A DNA stretch of 64,000 bases from Talinum fruticosum. Lineage: Eukaryota; Streptophyta; Magnoliopsida; Caryophyllales; Talinaceae. Under the pieces are notes generated by a model. That model saw nothing but the letters and a program-made list of their open reading frames with translations, did no database searches and had not been told where the DNA came from. Shown one piece after another: positions 58,139 through 64,000 of this stretch. The stretch lies in contig JAITYX010000022.1 in the NCBI GenBank assembly GCA_021018815.1, positions 310,001 to 374,000 of the forward strand, in the 5' to 3' direction. The translations under genes were made by a program, and so were the position numbers. The first letter of the stretch is position 1. Each line of letters opens with the position of its first letter.

Positions 58139-61100
58139 TACCTTGCTGTGGAAGTGGCACAAGTGGGAATCCCGGACAATTGGCGATTTACAGGTCCATA
58201 CGGCTGGAGTGAGACGGGCTGTAAGTAGCATACTTGTGCAATGATCCGTGATCTAGCTGACCACTCTACCCTTCCTTGTCTAATTGAGGGAGATATTAAC
58301 GAAATTTTCTACGATTATGAGAAACAAGGAGGTGTGGTTCGCAGTCAAAATATCCTAGACATTTTCTGCGAGACTTTCCAAGACTGTGGTCTTTTTGACT
58401 TGGGACACAATTTGACGTGGGAGAACAGACGAAAGGATGGTGAAGTGGTGGAAGAACGTATTGATCGCTTTTGTGGTACTACATAATGATCCTTAAATTT
58501 TCCTAAAGCTGAGGTTCATCACCTTAATGAGCATATTTCGGATCATCTCCCAATCCATCTTCACTTTCAGCAAAATAGGCGGAAAAGGACCAAGGACCCG
58601 AAATAGTTTTGGTTTAAGAATATGTGAATTTCCGACCCTTCCTGTAAAGACAAAATCAGATCAGCTTCGTATGCTTTTTCTGTGGTAGAGGACTAGGCAA
58701 ATTTGGGAGGTAAAATTCGTTCTTGTCACCAAGTTTTACGACAATGGAACTCTCAAGTGTTTGGAGATGTTAAAGTTAAAATCCGGGACCTTGAAGCTAA
58801 ATTACAGCATGACAAAATGCTTGAAGGCAGATGGACATTGCTTCAAGAGTTAGGTGAATGGTGTCGAAAAGAGGAAGTCATGTGGGCCCAAAGAGCAAAA
58901 GCAAATTTATTGAAATTCGGTGATTCCAATTCTCGTTGGTTCCATGCTTATGCCCGTATGCGTCGAGTTACCTATGCAATTACCCAGTTGGAATAGGAGA
59001 ATGGCTCATTGGCTTTAGAGGAGGCCGATTTGGAGTAGGTCACTAAGGAGTTTTTTATCGCCTTTTTTCCTCATCGGGTACCCATAATATGTAGGTTGTT
59101 ATAGACCTTATCCCCGCGTCGGTCACACAAGCTATGAATGAGACTTTGTGCTTACCTTATAACAAAGCACAAATCCTTGAAGCTCTAAAAGCGATGCATC
59201 CGAATAAGGCTTCAAGACTGGACAGTTTCAATCCATTCTTCTTTCAAACTTAATTGGGACATTGTGGGTGAGGATGTGACGGAGATGGTGCTCAAAATCC
59301 TGAATGTTCATGCGATTCCTGAGAAATCGAATCATACTAATGTTGTGCTCATCCCCAAGGTACCTCATCCTACTCATCCAGCTAATTTTCGTCCTATTAA
59401 CCGTTGCAATGTCATTTATAAATTGGTTACCAAAGTGATTAGTAATCGATTAAAAAAACTCCTTCCCCTTATAATTTTTGAAAATCAAAGTGCTTTCACC
59501 CCTGGTAGATTAATAACTGATAATATCTTGGTGTCGTATGAAATCTTCCATTCAATGAATACCCAAAGGCATAGTAATGGAACCATGGCTATAAAGCTCG
59601 ATATGAGCAAGACCTATGATAGAGTTGAATGGCCTTTTCTTAGAAATATGATGTTGAGGATGGGTTTTTCTGATCAATGGGTCAACCTGGTTATGAATTG
59701 CGTGGAATCAACTACATTTTCTTTTATGATCAATGGGGTTCCTAAAGGGCTGGTTACACCGTTTAGAGGTTCTCCGAGGCCAACAAATACGCCCGATAGC
59801 TCCATTAGTGTCTTATCTTTTATTTATGGATGATTCAATATTCTATTGTAATGCTACGATTAACCACGATGAAGTGATTAAGGAGCTTCTGGGTAATTAT
59901 AAGAGTGCTTCGAGACAAGCGGTAAATTTCCAAAAATCTAGTGTCATGTTTGAAAAGGGAATTCTAGCGGCCAGACGGGCGGAAATTATAACAATGCTTA
60001 ACATTTGAGAAGTTCTTTCACATGAAAAGTACCTTGGCCTCCCTTAGTATGTGGGGCGTGCAAAGAAACAACCTTTTTTTTCCTGAAGGATTGTATTGGG
60101 AAATGATTATCAGGATGGATGGATAAGTTAGTTTTGTGGGCTGGACGGGAAATACCGATATAAAGGTAGTGGCCTAAGTTATCTCGATATATGCTATGAG
60201 CATATTCAAGTTCCCGAAGGAACTAAATCTTTCAATTCAAGCGATTGTCAATCAATTTTGGTGGAGTAATGACTCTAGTAAATGTAAGGTTCATTGGGTA
60301 AGTAGTTCCCTACTATGCGCTAGTAAGGAAGATGGTGGTTTTGGCTTCCGAGATCTCACGGCTTTTAACGATGCTATGCTTGCAAAACAAGTGTGGAGAC
60401 TCGTCCAATATGATACCTCGTTGGTTTACCGATTCCTTAAATCTCGCTACTTCCCCAACTATGATGTATTGGAAGCGCCTCTTGGGATAAAATCAAGCTT
60501 CACCTGGAGAGGTTTATGGGGAGCGAGATGTCTTATTAGTCAAGGCACAAGATGGATAATTGGAATTGGTGAAGCAGTTCACGTTTGGTCCTCTCGATGG
60601 TTACCCAGGTTACATACTTTCAAACCGATTTGTGCACCACACGACGTGAACCCATACCTTATGGTGGCTGACTTGATCGATAAAGAAGCTGGTAGGTGGC
60701 ATGAGGACGTTATTCGAAGCACTTTTTTTGAGTGTGATGCAGACATGATCCTCCAAATATTGTTATGTGTGACATGGCCTAATAATAAGCTCATCTGACA
60801 TTTTACTCGAATTAGAACTTTCTTAGTCAAGTCAGCTTATTACCTAGCATAGAAGGGGAGAGCTAAACAGGCTTCATCCAGTAGCAGAGGTAATAAACAA
60901 AGCTTGAAAATGATATGAAAATTACATGTGCCACCTCGTATCAAGTTATTTGGCTGGAAGGTAGGCAATGGTGCTTTAGTGACTCGGAAAAATCTAGCTC
61001 GAAGCATACCAGGTATCAACATGAATTGTGAAATTTGTGGGGCTGTGGAAGAATCTGGCATTCGTACTCTATTCTTGTGCCCTTTTGCTGTGGACATTTG

Positions 61101-61870
61101 GATGGGTACTGATTTTGAGGAAGAATTGTGGAGTGGCAGGCACCCGTCTGCTATGGCGGTATTACTATAGGCTTCGGAACAATTGTCCACCGATCGTCTG
61201 GGTATTTTTCCAGCAATTATGTGGGAATGTTGGAACTCTAGGAACCAATTTATTTTTGGTAGAAAGGAAGGCCCTCGATCAAACCTGGCGCTGAGAGCTG
61301 AAATCTTTGTGCTTAATTTTCGTTGTATGCAGGAAAAGATGGAGCAGGTTGTGAAACCAGTGAGGGAGCGGTTGTGGAGTCCGCCAAAACCGGGCCTATT
61401 TAAACTGAATTTTGATGCTGACCACGTAGGCACAGGAAGCAGCGGACGTGGCTTTGTGCTTAGGGACAGTGTAGGTGAGACTGTCTTTGCCGGAGTGGAG
61501 CAGAATCCAGCTTTCCATGGAGCTGAATTGGAAGAGGCTCAGATGTGTATTTTTGCTCTTAGACAAGCTGCAGCTCAAGGTTACCAACGCCTAGTAGTGG
61601 AAGGAGACTCTCAGGCCTTAATGCTGAAAATTCAGAATCAAGTTTGTCCTAATACGATTCTTGGCTTTTTTATTTCTGAAATTTTGACTTGAAGTTCTTC
61701 TTTTGAGTTTATTTCTTGGAAGTTTATTTATAGGGGTTGCAATTCACTTGCTCATGTTATTGCTCACTTTCAACCTATCATTTTTTATGAAAGGATATGA
61801 GAGGAAGGATTGTCGGATCTAGTGTGTGATTTGGCTACAAATGATATGTATTTATTCGTGAACAATCAAT
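58139..61870 (+). pseudogene. L1-type LINE ORF2, decayed (endonuclease tail, RT, zinc-binding, RNase H)
   Basis: Begins within the endonuclease (NWRFTGPYGWSETG, LPCLIEGDINEIFYD, FDLGHNLTWENRR). A linker follows (RSCHQVLRQWNSQVFG, KEEVMWAQRAKANLLKFGDS). The RT is at 59300-60010, with NVVLIPKVPHPTHPANFRPI, IKLDMSKTYDRVEWPFL and LLFMDDSIFYCNA; compared with the LINE at 11.3 kb, roughly 60-70 codons around GLRQGDP...SHL are missing. Next are SIFKFPKELN and GGFGFRDLTAFNDAMLAKQV, a zinc-binding domain (VPPRIKLFGWKVGNGAL, CEICGAVEESGIRTLFLCPF), and an RNase H domain (LNFDADHVGTGSSGRGFVLR, AELEEAQMC, VVEGDSQAL) with its acidic residues present. Stops and frameshifts throughout. The 5' side adjoins the hAT MITE at 57517. 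Confidence 0.9.
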
Positions 61871-62640
61871 TAATATAACACCCTTTCCAGTTGATGATAA
61901 AAAATAAAAAAGAGATATGTCAATCTCTTTTTTCGGATCTTTTTTTTTTTTTTTTTGATATAACGGATCAATTCTTAAGAGGAAGTTATGCGGGCTTTTG
62001 AATGGTTGCATGTGAAGTTTGAAACCGCGGGTGCTCCCTCGGACGCAACTATTGGTATAGTCACAAGGGAAATTTATAGGACTCAACGGATCAAAATCAT
62101 AATAGAAATAAATGATATGCATACTGAGTGCAATTTGTAGGAAATATTTCACATTTTTCGGATTTTTCAAGACAGTAAGTGATTTATAATTTTTGTCAAA
62201 GGAAATTTGCAATTTTCGCAATTTTCAGACTTGATTAGTTATGCGTATTAAAATTTTGGTTGTTGAAAATAAATCACTTTGCATATAAGAGACATCTTGT
62301 AAGCAAATGACTGTTGGATAGTGACAAACACTTCACACAAACATTATTTACACCAGAATTTGAACTTTGGATGGTATAATTTTTTACGAGTTGAGATGAG
62401 TTATAGGTTTGAATTTTTTAAACTTGGATTTGATATTCCTATCCCCTAAGGTCTTCAAGCCCAATTGAGATTTACCTCTAAGATACGAGGTTTAGTCGGG
62501 TAGTCCATATTTACCCTTAAAAAAAAAAGTGACTTGTAGCAAAATACATATAATTTTATTTTTCAATTTAATTCATAATATACAACTTTTTAGCTGAGAT
62601 GAGATAAAAATTGCCATAAAGCATGATGTATATCAGTTTG
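61871..62640. other. Spacer after the LINE
   Basis: T-run at 61940-61956. An open frame of 128 codons on the minus strand (61835-62221) has no motif I recognise and overlaps low-complexity runs. I do not call a gene. Confidence 0.4.
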
Positions 62641-62650
62641 CAAAATAATA

Positions 62651-62700
62651 CTTCTCTTAATAGAAGGGAGAGGAAGTACAAGAAAAATGTTGAATAGTTG
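62651..62700 (+). pseudogene. Decayed copy of SRP14 exon 4 fragment
   Basis: ACTTCTCTTAATAGAAGGGA followed by GAGGAAGTACAAGAAAAA matches SRP14 exon 4 at about 43850 with a few changes. Only about 40 bases align before unrelated sequence begins; the downstream SRP14 flank resumes at about 63790. Confidence 0.5.
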
Positions 62701-62739
62701 TACGGTAAACCTGTTCGACGTGATGTGAGAAATAGAATT

Positions 62740-62915
62740 TATTTATATTTTATGTTCGTTTATATTCTTTTATGTTCGTTTATGTTTGTTTATGTACATT
62801 TATGTTCATTCTTTTCTTATTTAACAAGTTATTTCCGTCCGTTTATATTCTTTTTACTCGTTTATATTGATTTCTATTATTTTATATTTATTTATATTTA
62901 TGTACGTTTTGTTTA
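62740..62915. repeat. Degenerate TTTATGTTCG minisatellite
   Basis: Repeated TTTATGTTCGTTTATATTC-like units of 10-12 bp, increasingly diverged to the right. It lies inside the insertion that separates the two SRP14-like blocks. Confidence 0.6.
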
Positions 62916-63789
62916 AAAGTTGGAATATAAGAGGAGGGGAATCTCATGAATCGATATTTGGGCTTGTAAAATACGGATTAATAAGCTAATTATCGGGCTT
63001 TATGTAATAAACGGACTTCAGGTGACTTTTGTTTTAACGACAGCTTTCAGCAGCAACTTGGACACACTGAGCAAACATTATAGACGCCTCTGCCGCTCAC
63101 TTCTTTTGTTTTCTTTTGGAGTGATCGTTAAAAGTCATTCCAATTAAAAAAAAAAAGGTCAAAAGTCAAATAGTAAAGGTATATGCATAGTAGAAATTAT
63201 ATTATTTCACTTAGGTCTCAGCTTAGTTGCTTTTGCTTCCCTCATAGTATTGTAATGCTCTCAGTGGTTCTTCTGATTAAAAAAAGTTACAAATTATATT
63301 ACAGCCTCATTTCTATAGATTTAAGTTATCATATATGAATTTCTTTAAAATTTTCTAAAATACACCCACTATTTCCATTGTCATCATTTTCAAAAAACAT
63401 TAAATTTCCTTTCCTAAATCATATCATATCATATGATTCATAGACTCGAGTAAATGGGTGAACTTGGAGAGAATGAACACGTCTACAAGGCCCGTGGTGA
63501 GATCAGTCAAATAATGGTGAATACGGTTGGGCTGTATTGATTAAGATGGCCCGTGTTTTCTGAATTGTGACCTACTAGACAACATTAATTTCTTTTTTAT
63601 TTAATGATTAAAATTAACTATTTATATAATATAGATCAGTTCAAATTATTTATTAATTAAATTTATTTAATTACTTAGAAAAAAACAGAGTAAAATGTAG
63701 GTTTTTATTCTTCAAAAAATAATTTATTTTTCACTCCTACGTTCTTCTGTACTCTATAAGAAACATAAAAGGAATCCTTAGAATTTGCA
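62916..63789. other. AT-rich insertion or spacer
   Basis: No coding region. CTGATTAAAAAAAG near 63277 looks like a short retroelement tail. No matching TSD found. Confidence 0.4.
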
Positions 63790-64000
63790 TCATCACGCCT
63801 TGAGGCCTCGATTAAATCTCCCTCTTTTATGTCTTTTGTCATTCGGAATTTTGGAATGGAAGGAGAAGAAACTTTTATCCATTGAGAATTTTTGTCTCTT
63901 CTTCAAATAGGCCCATGTCCACACCGAACTCTAGAATAATTGTGGTTATAAAGCGTACGAGTAACGTAACTTTTCACATTCAACCTATTCAGATTTATTA
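63790..64000 (+). repeat. Decayed duplicate of the SRP14 3' flank
   Basis: TTTTGTCATTCGGAATTTTG against TTTTGCCATTCAGAATTTTG (44028), GAGAATTTTTGTCTCTTCTT against GAGAATTTTGGTGCCTCTTT, and AAAGCGTACGAGTAACGTAA against AATCGTACGAGGAAATGTAA, in the same order as at 44028-44470. Together with the block at 62651 this marks a segmental copy of the SRP14 3' end, running off the window. Confidence 0.6.

Noticed and set aside
61835..62221. 128-codon minus-strand open frame
   Set aside because: No recognised domain; crosses homopolymer runs and starts in LINE 3' sequence. Kept only as a spacer note.
1..64000. CRISPR array, bacterial operons, endogenous viral sequence
   Set aside because: No regularly spaced direct repeats with unique spacers, no polycistronic bacterial layout, and the reverse transcriptases are LINE or RTE type rather than pararetroviral.

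Overview
The window is nuclear DNA from a flowering plant, probably a eudicot. The evidence is split genes with GT-AG introns, AT-rich spacers, plant-type L1 LINEs with a C-terminal RNase H domain, hAT and Stowaway MITEs, a class IV chitinase and an SRP14 gene. A few details hint at Caryophyllales (the LINE type at the left edge, and a knottin with Mirabilis-AMP-like spacing), but I would not name a family from this.

Layout. 1-3.2 kb: minus-strand L1-type LINE, decayed and cut by the window edge. 3.2-10.6 kb: AT-rich spacer with two Stowaway-like MITEs, a large fold-back element and a two-exon cysteine-rich secreted peptide gene (minus strand, 6.67-7.34 kb). 10.6-34.9 kb: one 13-exon plus-strand gene for a stand-alone Pol I-type 5'-3' exonuclease with an organellar-type leader. 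Its introns hold LINE and RTE fragments, several with intact target-site duplications (TSDs), and a 4.2 kb hAT-like composite carrying a LINE sits just upstream of its first coding exon. 35-36.6 kb: retroelement remnant split by a hAT MITE. 37.3-38.2 kb: intronless ribosomal-L1-domain (RSL1D1-like) gene, minus strand. 39.9-43.9 kb: SRP14, plus strand. 45.3-46.2 kb: RNase H remnant split by another hAT MITE. 46.6-56.3 kb: a decayed chitinase cluster: one nearly complete class IV chitinase, one promoter-only copy, and one copy reduced to promoter plus hevein domain, whose promoter is split by a 3.4 kb Mutator/Pack-MULE-like element with a PPR gene fragment. 57.5-61.9 kb: hAT MITE followed by a third decayed LINE. 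62.6-64 kb: decayed duplicate of the SRP14 3' end.

The genes do not form a pathway. They are housekeeping genes (organellar DNA metabolism, nucleolar ribosome biogenesis, protein targeting) and defence genes (chitinase, knottin) among transposon debris. The most useful observations are: (i) three otherwise complete genes each break at one missing base in a G or C run, which looks more like assembly error than three pseudogenes; (ii) the history of the chitinase cluster; (iii) the gene-fragment-bearing element in the promoter of one chitinase copy.
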